From Torreya grandis (taxonomy: Eukaryota > Streptophyta > Pinopsida > Cupressales > Taxaceae), in the NCBI GenBank assembly GCA_037957365.1, contig JARHVA010006311.1, positions 124,001-188,000 on the forward strand: a stretch of DNA of 64,000 nt, read 5' to 3'. A program made the translations under genes and the position numbers. Below, piece by piece: positions 23,874-35,407 of this stretch (position 1 is the stretch's first letter; each line of letters starts with the position of its first letter). A model generated the notes under the pieces. It did not search any database. It was given only the letters and a program-made list of their open reading frames with translations, and was not told the DNA's origin.

Positions 23874-24780
23874 CCATATAAGGGATATGTGTGAGGTGTA
23901 GAGGTTTGAGGAAGGGTATGTTGGTTACCCTATTTTGGCACTATAGGATGGACCACCTTACCCCTTGGAGTAGTGATAACATGGACCTAGTTATATGAAT
24001 GGTAGATATCACCCTCTTTATGTTTATGAGGGATGTAGATTTATTTTTAGCCATTTTAAATGTTCTAAAAATTGAGATGACAACATGATAAGAGAGGCAT
24101 ATGAATGCTACTGAATAACTCAACATGATATAAAAATCATAACTGAATAATTATAAAAATAAGAAATCATAAAACCCTAGGGAAAGACAGGGTCTAGACA
24201 TGAAGTCTCAAAGGTTGAGTTCACAAAATGTTTAACCCTTTTTTTGTTATTTGAGGTTAAGAGTAGATTACATAAATAAATAAAAGCATAAAGTATTTTA
24301 AGAGTAGGCTAATTAATTGAATTTATATAATAAATATTCTAATTCAAAAATTTAATCTAATAATATGATAAATATATAAATTACAATTACAAAGAGTAAT
24401 TTGATTTGTTAAACACAAAGAAAATATATTACTTATCTTCTTTACTAATGTTCATGTAGATATGAGGTGTGCAGTTGTAGAATTAGACTTATTGAAGATA
24501 TGGATCCCATTGTTAGTTTTTTTAAATATGATTTATCATAGCTTAGACACTTGTATCACCTTATGGAAACTAATGTCGATGCTTATGTCCCTAATTTGAT
24601 GCTTCTATCTAGATAAAAATATTGACTCTTTTTTAGAGTGACCACCTGTACCTGTTAGAGTTCACTGTCACCTTTATGATTGTTTATTTAGATCATACAC
24701 ATAATTTTTAGATGTTCATATTTTGATCAAACCTTAGTTATATAACTTAGGGCATGTCATCTTGCCAAAAATGGATTAGT
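23874..24780. other. AT-rich spacer, nothing recognised
   Basis: Only short frames and AT-rich sequence are present. I see no family feature. Confidence 0.5.
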
Positions 24781-24900
24781 GGAATCACAAAGTTAAGCTA
24801 ACCTCAAGGACCCCTCTGTTAATGATTATTTCCTACATAGCCAATACTCCAAGGATGTCCTCAGACATATGTAGTTTTACCCTATGTGGGAGTTTGTGTG
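24780..24900 (-). repeat. Relic of a gypsy 3' untranslated region (matches 63,850-63,940)
   Basis: The plus strand shows AGCTAACCTCA, then TCCTACATAG, then ATGTAGTTTTACCCTA. The order and spacing match 63,850-63,940, just inside the 3' end of Gypsy-2. A similar conserved block (CCTACGTATCC...AACGTAGTTC) is familiar to me from plant Tat/Ogre elements. Confidence 0.4.
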
Positions 24901-25569
24901 TGAATAATGGTGAAATATGTTATATGAAAGAGCATGAAATGACCCAAACTTTAACTATAAAAATACCACTCATGGGTTATTATTTTAATTCTTAAAACAT
25001 GTAATAGTGTTACTCCTACGATTGATATTAATATAGAGAACAATACAATAGTAAATGTAAACTATGAAAATGATTTTGAGAATGATTGATGGGTGTTTCT
25101 TGGTATTTTACTAGGTGTTTATTGGATTATTTATTAGTATTTTTTAAATTTAAAAGATTGATATACTATATAAAATCATATTTTAGTATCTACACCAGGG
25201 TTAGGGTTAGAGAGATGTCCTTATAAACTAATTTATTTTAAACTATGTTGTCTTTCTATTGATAGTGACTATTTTTGACTATTTATAAGAATCTAAAAAC
25301 ACATAGATAATTAAAATAGTGAACGATTATTTTGGGACAATTCCACAACATGTAGATAGGGTCATAATGTGTCATTGTCTACTAGTGTGACTTTGTCTAG
25401 GTAAACTATACAAATAATCTAAAAATTTGGATTAATTCACATTTGTTTATATGTGAACTAATTTTGTATGAATCTTGTTTGGATGCATGGATGAGATGAA
25501 AAATCAAACCATAGCCTATAAAATTATGCAAAACAAGATCAAAATCAAAATGGATAAAAATGGTGAAGT

Positions 25570-25680
25570 GGGATATGGCCAAGATGTCCTTAGAAAACCA
25601 CTTGTTGATTGAGTATTGCCTACATAGTCCAAGTGGAACTTAGGTCAATATAGTTATCCCTTTAGGTAAGATCATATGAA
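25570..25680 (-). repeat. Second relic of the same gypsy 3' region
   Basis: TGAGTATTGCCTACATAG is followed by CTTAGGTCAATATAGTTATC. It aligns with TGAGTGCTGCCTACATAG and CTTAGGCCAATGTAGTTCTC at 63,880-63,935. Confidence 0.45.
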
Positions 25681-26927
25681 TTCAAATAGATAATTTTATT
25701 AGAATTCTTAACAAAGGATGTCCTCAATATATAAGAAAATAATATTAAATTATCCAATGATTGTAGTACTACAAAAAAACTGTAGTAGGGCTCTTTGCTA
25801 AATAAATAAATGCTTTTGAAATCAATAATATAAGTGCATTTGTAAGAGAGTGACAAATAGAGGAGATATGGGTTTCAAATATAACACTTGATGTGAATTT
25901 ATTGAGGAATATTTAAAATGTTTATAATAACTAACTTATAAATATGCACATGAAATCCATTAGGAAGTGTGTTATTTTGAAAAAATAGTTATTGGAACAT
26001 GGGAGACAAGTCTGCACTAGTGGACAAATGCACATTGTATCCCTGTCTTCCTAGTGTGCACTTGTTTAGAAAGGATAAAGGCTTATAAAACTAGATTGAC
26101 AATGGAGTATCTATTTATTAGGGATGGATAGGAATAAACTAAGGAATTTTGGAATATTTTTTTAGTAATTATAAAACTTTGGAGGCCTTCACAGAGATAA
26201 ATGGCTATCAAAATGTCAAATTGGCCAAGTAAGGTAAATATGTCAAGGACATGCATTGTTAAGCATTTATTTATTAAATTTTAGCATCTACACCCATGAG
26301 CCTCCACACATAAAATGATAAAAATCTAGTGTGTCAAGTAAAACAGCATACACATCATTTAATGTCATAATTTATATTAATTTTGACATATTTTTAAATT
26401 AATATAGTCATAGAATTAGTCTTTAATTTGTTTTTAGTTATAAAATATTTCACATAAATAGTCACTTTATGATTTCCTAAAATTAGACATAAATTATTAT
26501 TATTGTATCATACAACACAACAATTCTAAGTTACAACAAATTCTCAAATTTAACCCCCATTGGGTTACTATGTAACAACTAATAGACAACACATAATGAC
26601 ACAAAATATCATATAAGTAAGATTGAATCATATACATGAAAATATTATAAATCATCTTTAAATTATTGGTGTGATCATCCAAAGTCAATCTATGAGATAC
26701 ATGTCATCTATGACCTATTACAAACTAATATACAACCTTGCCCTATGCTATATATCTCATCATATTGTCTTTGACTAAAATATTTATATTTGCCTAGGGG
26801 TCACTCCATGGGAATTTTCTAATGTATTTTAATATTATAGATTAATTTGTGATTTTTAGACTTATTTAGTTGTTTAACATACTATTATTATGAATATTGA
26901 TTTATTTATTTTCTATAAAAAGTTATT
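25681..26927. other. AT-rich spacer, nothing recognised
   Basis: No frame of note, RNA gene or repeat boundary can be supported here. Confidence 0.5.
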
Positions 26928-29080
26928 TTATCTATTAAGTATTACATTGAATAAAACCAAGAACATCATCCTAACCATGCATATGATGGATTCTAATTGA
27001 CTTGTGTTAAACTCTAGTATTACAATTAAAATGATATGCCATCTTATTTCAAATATTTTCCTATACAAATCCATAATGTGAGACCCTATTTTAATATCTG
27101 CAAACTCTATTACAAATTCCACCACTATAAACATAATTGGATTGTTTGAAACCACATGTATAATCAACATCATTATGAAAACTTTAGCATTTCCTACTAC
27201 CCCCACCATTGTATCCTCTGTTGTCATTGCCTTTATCACTTCCTCAGGACTAAGCTCAATGAACGATAATATCCCTTCTTTAAAGACCCTCTCCATTCAT
27301 CCATTCAATGGCACATGTCCTTGATTACATCCCTCATTAAATTCTCATGTGTGAAGGTTACAAATACAAATCCATAGGATTTTATAGTCTGTAGGTTGTT
27401 CACGACTTGCACAACATTTTGAATGAAAAACATACAAATTAAATCCTCATAATAATAATTTAAAAAGTGAATATTTATAAAATAATATAAATATAAGGAT
27501 TTACCTTGGAGTCCATGACCTCTACAAAGGTCCTGTAAGTGTCTCTAAGGATCCTAACATTAGTAGACTAGGAGAGGCCACTAACAAAAAAACATAATTC
27601 ATCATTGAGGACTACCATGATTTAGAAATAGAGGTAAACCTTGTATTTTAAAACTCTTTGATGGGATCGGGATATAGAATGCTTACAGGTTAAAATAAAT
27701 TTTGACATAATCCCCACACTAACCATTATGATCATGGTGTCATCTACAAGGCCGAGCTAAATAGAAAAAAGGTAAATAGAAAGGTCATTTAAAAATGAAA
27801 AAATGGATATTAGGGGAAGAATTGAGACTGTAGAAGAAATAAAATATATTTTATATAAAATAGAGGGATTTAATTAGTTTAACAAAAAAATGAAAAGATT
27901 GGTTACCTATAGAAGTATGTGCTTGGGTAATTTGTCACCTTGGAATAAGGCCACATATTTAGCTCCATTGATCCCACCATTGTGGTCCAAATCTACCCAA
28001 TGAAAAATATGCATCGAACATATCCATGCCTTCTTGCACTCCAAAAAACCCTTGTTTATCTCAATCCACTAACTTCTTAAGCATGAAACCCTTACTTTTA
28101 TATAATTAGTCATTAATCTATTAAAAGATAAAATAAGTGATTGCTTAAGCTTAAGATTGAACCTTCAAAATTTAATTTCTATTTGATTTATCATAGCTCC
28201 TTCCTACCATTGATGCCCTAAAAATAAAAAAAATCTTCTTGTACCCTTCCTTGTTGTGTGCCCAATCAATGTCAAAGGTATATTCAATGGAAGACCATTT
28301 CTAATTTTTCATCTAAACACATTTAAACACAATCTAAACACCTTTTTTCATCTAAACATAGTTATAAATTAGTATAAACGTTCCAATTGAAAGTGTCCAT
28401 AATATGTCAAGTGGGCTTTAAATGACATGGGTTCCTCCTTGGATGCATTTCCATGATATGTGTTTGAATTCACCTCCAACAGTTGTACTCACTTTGCTTT
28501 CAAATGTCACATTTAAGCTTGCTTTATCAAATTATTTTCTTCAAGATAAACATCTTTGACTCCATGATTACTTTGACAATAGGAGAGATATTCACCCACA
28601 CTTTTTAAATCGTATTATGCCTACCCATATTAGTTATAGTTTTATTATTTATCTAAACATGTTCACCATATTTGAACACCATAGAGAACAGATAGTTGTG
28701 ATCTACAACTGCCTCAGATTTATGGTAGTGAAACCATTTTTGGGCAAAGAGATCAATATGTTTTATAATGTATAAATCAAACCACACAAAAATTTGATGT
28801 AGTCTTGAGGGTCCACATCATACACCAAACTTATTTTAGGGTAAATTTTGGATTTACATGACTTAAACCCATTGTAAAGGGATCTACAACTTATAGGGTG
28901 GTGACAAATTTGATTGATTATTTACTATTTTCAAGGGTGGATGACTACATTTATCAAGATGATTTTATTGTGTTAGGGATCCTCATTTTATGTGAAACTT
29001 GAATTAGTGTTGTAATGTCATTGATGTATGGAGAAGGCATTGAAGTCCCAAAGTCTATTTTGTATCTTATGTTCATCCAT
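26928..29080 (-). pseudogene. Degenerate minus-strand coding-like region, family unknown
   Basis: Fragments that read like protein occur in shifting minus-strand frames. Examples are FVWFDLYIIKHIDLFAQKW near 28,700-28,800 and AWICSMHIFHWVDLDHNGG near 27,950-28,020. The longest clean frame is 26,928-27,296, whose product is mostly hydrophobic (122 residues). Stops and shifts are frequent. I do not recognise the family. Loss of a retroelement ORF or of a host gene are both possible, and chance is not excluded. Confidence 0.3.
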
Positions 29081-30752
29081 GTTTCCAATATTTTGGTACT
29101 TGAATAAATTACATTATGCTTAAGAATTAAAAAATTCCATACTTAGACCCATGAAAGAAAACATGGATATAATTGGAGATAGTTTTTGTAAGCATCTTAT
29201 TTATCCTTGCTGGCAAAAAAACCTAAAATCTAAGAAAGCATTGGTTAGGAAAAAATATGTTTTCAAAATATTATTAGTTTGAATATCATATTACTATTGC
29301 TTAATACTTCATTCATAAAAGGTGATATGGGGTCAATGGTCATGGGTTTTAAGCAAGTTATGATTATGGATTTACACTCTTTCGCTTTACAAAATACCAC
29401 TTTACCAAAACAAAAAATTACATACTTTTTGACATAACTTGCACCTTTGTGATAACTTTTAATATTAATATTATTATCTATTGGACCTAAAATAAATAAG
29501 GGATGCATAGTGGATAGTAACTGCCTTTGTATTTAAATTTGTTTATAGGTGAGTTTGCATGTAAATTTGTAATATAGGCTAAATGCAAAAAATTGATATA
29601 AAATAAACATGTGTTACAATACCATTAAAAAAATATCCTACCATTAAATGTTTTCTATTGAATTTTAGAAAATTAATGTAATTAAATCTAGTTTATAGAC
29701 ATGTACTTAACAGTCCACATGTCCATTCTTTGGCTCTATAGTAGCTATCTTAGCTAGATTGTGTGGTTAATTTGCCCAACACTGATAATATTTATTCATA
29801 ATATTTAATTAAAATCATTGTAAATTTGCTCTGAGTAAAAATTTATATATTATTTTATATAAATTAAATACCAAATTGAAATACACACACATATTATAAT
29901 TTTTAAGGGAAAAATATATAGCCACCAAGAGAAGGAAATAACATTAATTCAAAAGTTAGAATAATTAATATGGTCTCAAAAAAATGTGCCTAAAAAAGGT
30001 AATTGGGGAATCAAGCATAGATGGTTGTTATGTATTATCATGAAGGTAAAGATATTTGATTAGTTATATTAAGATTTAATATTTCTCTAAATTTGTGCAA
30101 GATAATTGGAGCCATGGACAGTGTGGGGTTCGTATGAATGGACATGCAATAAACAAAAATACATTTGATTAGTGCAAGTTAACAAAAATTTGGTTATTAT
30201 TAAACTAATGTATTAAGACCATAATTGCTTGGAGTTTAATTATAATTTTAATTAAATAATAATAATAAGTATGTACGACTAACAAAGCCCAACCACTTCC
30301 CTAGTTATGGACTTTTATGGTTATCTGGTGCCTTAGTGTTCAAATAAAATATTAATATTTTATTATTTTATTATTATCAAAGCATATTGATGATGTTTTC
30401 TTGCAATTAACCTTTTCATTAAACCTTAAGTGAATGTTTCACATTTTACTTTGCCATATTTAATGGCAAATCTTAAATCTTAATGAATGCTTCACAATGC
30501 ACAACATACATTTTGAAATTAATTATAATCCATATCTCGTGTGTTTGAGATCATTCTATTTATATTTTAATATTTTTATATATGTGAAATTAATTATATC
30601 CCTGACTCATTATGTTTTATATGCGAGTGCTTTGCTTTAACTTAGATAAGGACAATTTTATTTCACACATGCGAACATGGGAGATGACAATTGCATACCA
30701 ATATCCAATCTTTATATTTATTGAATATTGAGGTGCAAATATATATTGCAAT
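29081..30752. other. AT-rich spacer, nothing recognised
   Basis: Unstructured AT-rich sequence with short AAT and TTA runs. No frames of note. Confidence 0.5.
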
Positions 30753-30985
30753 CATTTTCATATTAGTTGCATTCAATAACAAATTCTATTATAATTTTTA
30801 TATTGACATGAATGGAATATTCTATAATAACATGTAGGGGAATATTCTTCAATTTTTAGGTGCTAAAATTTAGAATTACTATAATAATATGTCTTGTCAA
30901 ACATTTGTATTGGTTAGAGTATAAAAATATTTTCTCAAGTGATTCCTATAATACCACACCTTAACAGATAATAATAAATAAATAA
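30753..30985 (+). repeat. ~230-bp dispersed repeat, copy 1
   Basis: It shares TTCATATTAG, GGGAATATTCTTCAA and CTTGTCAAA with a second copy at 31,835-32,320, in the same order and orientation. The family is unknown. Confidence 0.55.
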
Positions 30986-31287
30986 AATAAATATTTTAAC
31001 AACATTTATGAGACAACATTTTTATTATATTAAAAGTAAAAAATAAATATGTTTTGTGCAAAAATAATTAATTGAGACAAAATCTATTGGATGAAATTCA
31101 TGAAATGTCAATTCCCTTTTTCATTAAAGAATCTTGATCAAAACATTTTCTATTTTATTAGTTTAGCCTCTTCAAACAAGGCACTCATAAAATCAAACTT
31201 TAAAGAATGTCCATATAGTTAAATACTCTATAATGTAATAATATAATGTTGTTATGTCTCCACTAACCATAAAATATAAGAGATATA

Positions 31288-31322
31288 TGTTTGTTTGTTT
31301 GTTTGTTTTTTGTTTTTTTTTT
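31288..31322. repeat. GTTT/poly-T microsatellite
   Basis: Five GTTT units run into an uneven poly-T tract. It accounts for the 75-residue frame across it (31,254-31,481), which I do not regard as a gene. Confidence 0.85.
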
Positions 31323-31834
31323 CCATTCTTCTTTAGGAATTATCTATCTATTAGTTTTCCATTTAAGATAATGCTAATTAATTTTTCATTGAGTCAACAT
31401 TTTTTAGTCATGATCTTGAGTGAGACTAAATTAATTGATATAATATTTTATCTTCATGTCCTAATTACTTTGTACATATGATTCTTTCAAAATAATTAAT
31501 TTTTAAAATTTTATAAAATATAAATAATTTGATAGTTTTTAGAAATTAACAAACATTGTTGGAACAACAAAAATTATAAGACAAGTGTGAAAAAAAATGG
31601 CAAGGATTGGTTTCAAACCTTATCCTTAGTCCCTACATTGAATTTAACCCCTACAAATATTAGTTTATTCTTATATTACAATGGCTGATAAATAAAGCAT
31701 AATCTATGTAATGAATGATATTTCATTGTATCCTTCTTACCTATCAAAGTTTGAATGTTAGAGATTGCTTTCTATTTTATTAATTTTGTTTTGGTATTAT
31801 TTAGTAATCATTATTAACTTATTGTAGTCATTTC

Positions 31835-32320
31835 ACATATAATTTCATATTAGATGCATCCCACATTGATTTTTATTTTAATTATTATATTGATGTAAAT
31901 GGGATATTCCATAACAATATATAGGAGAATATTCTTCAAATTTTAAATGTTAAATTTATAATTATTATAATAGACTTAAGGAATCTCAAGAGATTACATA
32001 TCTAGATAACTTGGTATAGATTTATAAGGCAGCACACATTTTACTAGTTTGAAGATTTAGGACCCTCAAATAATAAAATAGTTGTTTCTCGGTAATTTTT
32101 TTTCTCTTTTTGTATCTTTTGGAGATACTTTTGGCACTTTGTTTATGTAGTGGACTCTTGTAATATGTTATTCAATTTCATAAGCCATTATTGACCTTCT
32201 ATAGACATTAATATTTAAATAAAATAAAATAAAATATATCAATATATCTTGTCAAAAGTTCCCATTGATTAAAGTAGAAAAAGTGATTCTTATAAAACCA
32301 TGCCATGATATGGACTAATA
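31835..32320 (+). repeat. ~230-bp dispersed repeat, copy 2, interrupted
   Basis: The first part (31,835-31,978) and the last part (32,237-32,320) match copy 1 at 30,753-30,985. The ~258 bp between them (31,979-32,236) has no counterpart in copy 1 and looks like an insertion. Confidence 0.45.
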
Positions 32321-32366
32321 AAAAATTGACACTACAGGTCAATACAAATCAAGAAAACCAAAAATA

Positions 32367-33123
32367 TTATAATTTTATGGGCAATTTGGGGAGCAATAAA
32401 TAACAAAATATTTACGGATAAGAAGTGCAATAACAAAGATATATTCGAAAGAATCTTTATGTTTATAAAAAAAAAACTACATGTCAATACAAATCAAGAA
32501 AGCTAAGAATTTGCTCTCTCATGAACATATTCCAGCTCAAAATTGGCAAATAAGCACTTTAAACTTAGGGAAACTAGACCCTAAGGATGAAATAAGAAAA
32601 ATAATGAAGTGGAAACCCCCACCCAAGGGTTGGATGAAGCTCAACTTTGATAGAGCTTCAAAGGGAAATCTAGGAGTAGCAAGGGGTGGGGGTATTATTA
32701 GAGATTTTGAAGGAAAGCTACTTACTGCTTATATGGGTGATATGGGTCTAAAAATGAATCATTGGGTTGAATCTTTGGCATTACTATGGGGGATAAAATT
32801 GGCAAAGAAAATAAATGCTCAAAATATTTTAGTGTAGGGTGACTCCCTAAACATTGTAAATTGTTTAAATGGTAAAAATCACATAAGTTGGTCTATCAAG
32901 CATGTCATTGTTGAAGCCAAAGACATTTTAAATTCCTTCCAACATATGTATAGATAAGGGAATGGGATTTATGAATAATTTATAAATAGGAGATTCAATA
33001 ATGTTCGTTTCAAAACTTGGTTTGGCCATGAAGACCTCCCTAGGGAGCTGATTTTAAAATTCACTAATGAGGGTAAAAATCATATCAATAACACAATGCA
33101 TATAGATGTTGTCCCTAATTTCT
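32367..33123 (+). pseudogene. LINE ORF2 C-terminal fragment (RNase H domain)
   Basis: The plus strand carries the tail of a plant non-LTR retrotransposon polyprotein. It starts near ILWAIWGAINNKIF, the usual zinc-finger-like W-x-I-W segment before RNase H. The RNase H region follows with PPPKGWMKLNFDRAS (first catalytic Asp), GGGIIRDFEGKLL, HWVESLALLWGIKLA (catalytic Glu) and GDSLNIVNCLNG (next Asp). A TAG at 32,835 stands where Glu of the common V-E-G-D-S motif is expected. Further stops occur in the end block SFQHMYR*GNG...FIN. The frame ends near 33,121. The endonuclease and RT domains are absent upstream, so this is a 5'-truncated copy. Confidence 0.75.
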
Positions 33124-33249
33124 AGGGTGGATGTGAATTTATATGTTAAGAATTAGGGACTTAGGCCCCATGAACCTAACTTTAGTTGTTCTATGAAGAA
33201 GCATCTATAAGGGGAAAAGAGTCTTAAAGAAGACCAAAACTTTAGACAT

Positions 33250-34791
33250 GGATACAACCCTAATTAGATGGTTTATGAGCAAAGAGATGGCAAGAGTAAC
33301 TAGAGTGTTGCCAAGAGGAATTTAATGGGCCTAACAAATAGGATTGAACCTAAGATCCAACCAGAATTTATAAATAATGAAAGAGTTTGGAATGCCCTAC
33401 AGATAAGGGGCTTCATGAGTTTCATGGAAAGAATTGAAGGGTTCAACAGACATCTCTCTATCATGTTCACAAAGTATTGGGAGGAGAGGTCTATTACCAT
33501 CAATGGTGTCATGCTTGACATCAAACAAGAGATTATCTCTCATGTGATGGGTCTTGTAATTGAGGAGACCAAGAGCTACTACACTCCCAGAGAATTCAAA
33601 CTAGATAAAGTGGCTTTTCTAGAAGATGATGAGTAGTTGGAGTAGCTGCATAATGGTTTTGATAGGGAATCCCATCCCAGGGTTTTCACTAAGGTAGATT
33701 TTCACCTTATATAGTATATTACTTTAGAGGGTAGATATAATGTGGTGAGATGGTCTATGTTTAGAATGTCAATTAATTTAGGAATAGGCTATTTTTTAGC
33801 CTTCCTTTATTTATTTTTAAATCAATGGAGACGTCTATTTTGAAATTCAAGAATGGGAATTATTCTTCTCCAAGACACGAGGGGTAATTTTCTGTATCTT
33901 CAAATATTTTAAAGGTATGAACCAAATCATCCCTAAAATACCTCAAAACTAATAAGAAAATTTGGATGAAGGGTTGATGGATATAAGGAAGATCAAAAAA
34001 TTCTGGATTAAGTATCCACGTAGCCTGAGTAAGTCATCAGGAAGTAAGAAAATATTTGTCGAGAAGGAATTAGACAAGAAAGGCAAATCTATCTTTAAAG
34101 AACATGACAACATAAAAAATTGCCTTAGAAGTGATTCTAAAACCATTTATCACAATAAAGAGAAATAGGGGAAATAGGGGTATAAGAGCTTGTAGGAGAC
34201 ACAGGACAAGAGAGGTGTTGATAAAGTCATTGACATGGATAGAGCTAGTGTGTAATTGGAAAAAAATAGTAATAAGAGAGAGAATAATAGAGATAAGGTG
34301 CATGAATAGACAATTCCTAAGAAAAAGAAATAGAAGAAGGGGACTACAACTTGGGAGAAAGGGGTGTCATCTCAGATTCAAAAGGATAAAACATGAAATT
34401 CAATCATCTAGTCACTTATCTCAAAGGCAAGGAGAATGTAGATATAATAGTAGATTAACTTGACCTTAAAAATTATCTATTGAGGTGGTTCATACATGAA
34501 ATTACAATTTTGAATATTAATCTGAGCATGATTCAATAGAAGAATGCTAAAATGTCTAAAACCTTGGTAGAGAGAGAGAGAGAGGAGGACATCCAGATTC
34601 AACACCTGAACTTCAAAGTGGACTTACTTGAACATGATAATGAGAATCTACAAAATAAGATAAGTTTCATGGTCAGTTATAGTGAGGATACAATGAATGA
34701 AGGTATTAAAAACATGGAAAATCCTAGGGCTCATCTTAGGGAATTATTTGAACCCAACAATGTTGGAAAAATTAAGGGTAAAAAGGGGTAA
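33250..34791 (+). pseudogene. Unrecognised retroelement-like protein with C-terminal coiled coil, broken
   Basis: Three coding-like pieces lie in order. First, 33,325-33,636 holds a compact domain (RVWNALQIRGFMSFMERIEGF, then ISHVMGLVIEE), continuing in degenerate form as ITLEGRYNVVRW near 33,720. Second is a Lys/Asp-rich low-complexity stretch (34,150-34,400). Third is a clean 79-codon frame at 34,552-34,791 with a heptad-like segment (VDLLEHDNENLQNKISFMV) and a basic end. A domain, linker and coiled-coil layout suits a retroelement ORF1 or Gag-like protein. I cannot name the family. It follows the LINE RNase H relic directly, which is the reverse of the usual ORF1-ORF2 order. Confidence 0.4.
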
Positions 34792-35095
34792 AGTAGTAGT
34801 GCCCAACACAATATAGATCATGAAATTTTATTGATACTAAAAACTAGGAATCTCAAGAAAATAAAGGCATGATGAGAAGATGCATCTAGAAGTCTACATT
34901 AGTATAGTTTTTATGTTATTTTAAGGTTGTTTTGGGGCTATTTTATAGGGGTTTCTGGACTGTGTTAGTCCTTGTTTCACTGTTTGGCTTGTTTATCCTT
35001 TTGTCTCTTTTGTATTGGATCTTATCCTAGGGTTTGGAGACCCTAACTCAAAAAAATCCCCCCCTTTAACCTTAATAATAAATAAATAAATATTT
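34792..35095 (+). other. 3' untranslated tail with A-rich end
   Basis: A GT-rich stretch (TTGTTTCACTGTTTGGCTTG) is followed by a C-run and then AATAATAAATAAATAAATA at about 35,070-35,090. This resembles the 3' end of a reverse-transcribed LINE-like or processed copy and probably terminates the unit above. Confidence 0.45.
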
Positions 35096-35407
35096 GACAC
35101 TATTACGTACTATATATACTGTGTTTAATACATCTAACCCTATATTCTAAAGAAGCTATTACTAATTTTATAATTATACATGGCATAACTATCATCTAAC
35201 TTAGGAGTTTTCATTGGAATAAAAAGAAATCAATTATCCCTTATTAATATTACTATTTTTCTTGTCACTCTTGTCATCTAAACCATAGTTGTTATTAATA
35301 TTAATATTGTTTATGTCATTGAAAAAGCTTAGGTTTATCCCAATGACCTAGAGCTAAAAAATCACTAAGTCATTGGGCTATACCTCAATCCCCATGTATT
35401 AAAAAAA

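Noticed and set aside
31254..31481. 75-codon hydrophobic frame that could suggest a small membrane protein
   Set aside because: Its hydrophobic part is the GTTT/poly-T run (FFFPFFF); nothing around it supports a gene.
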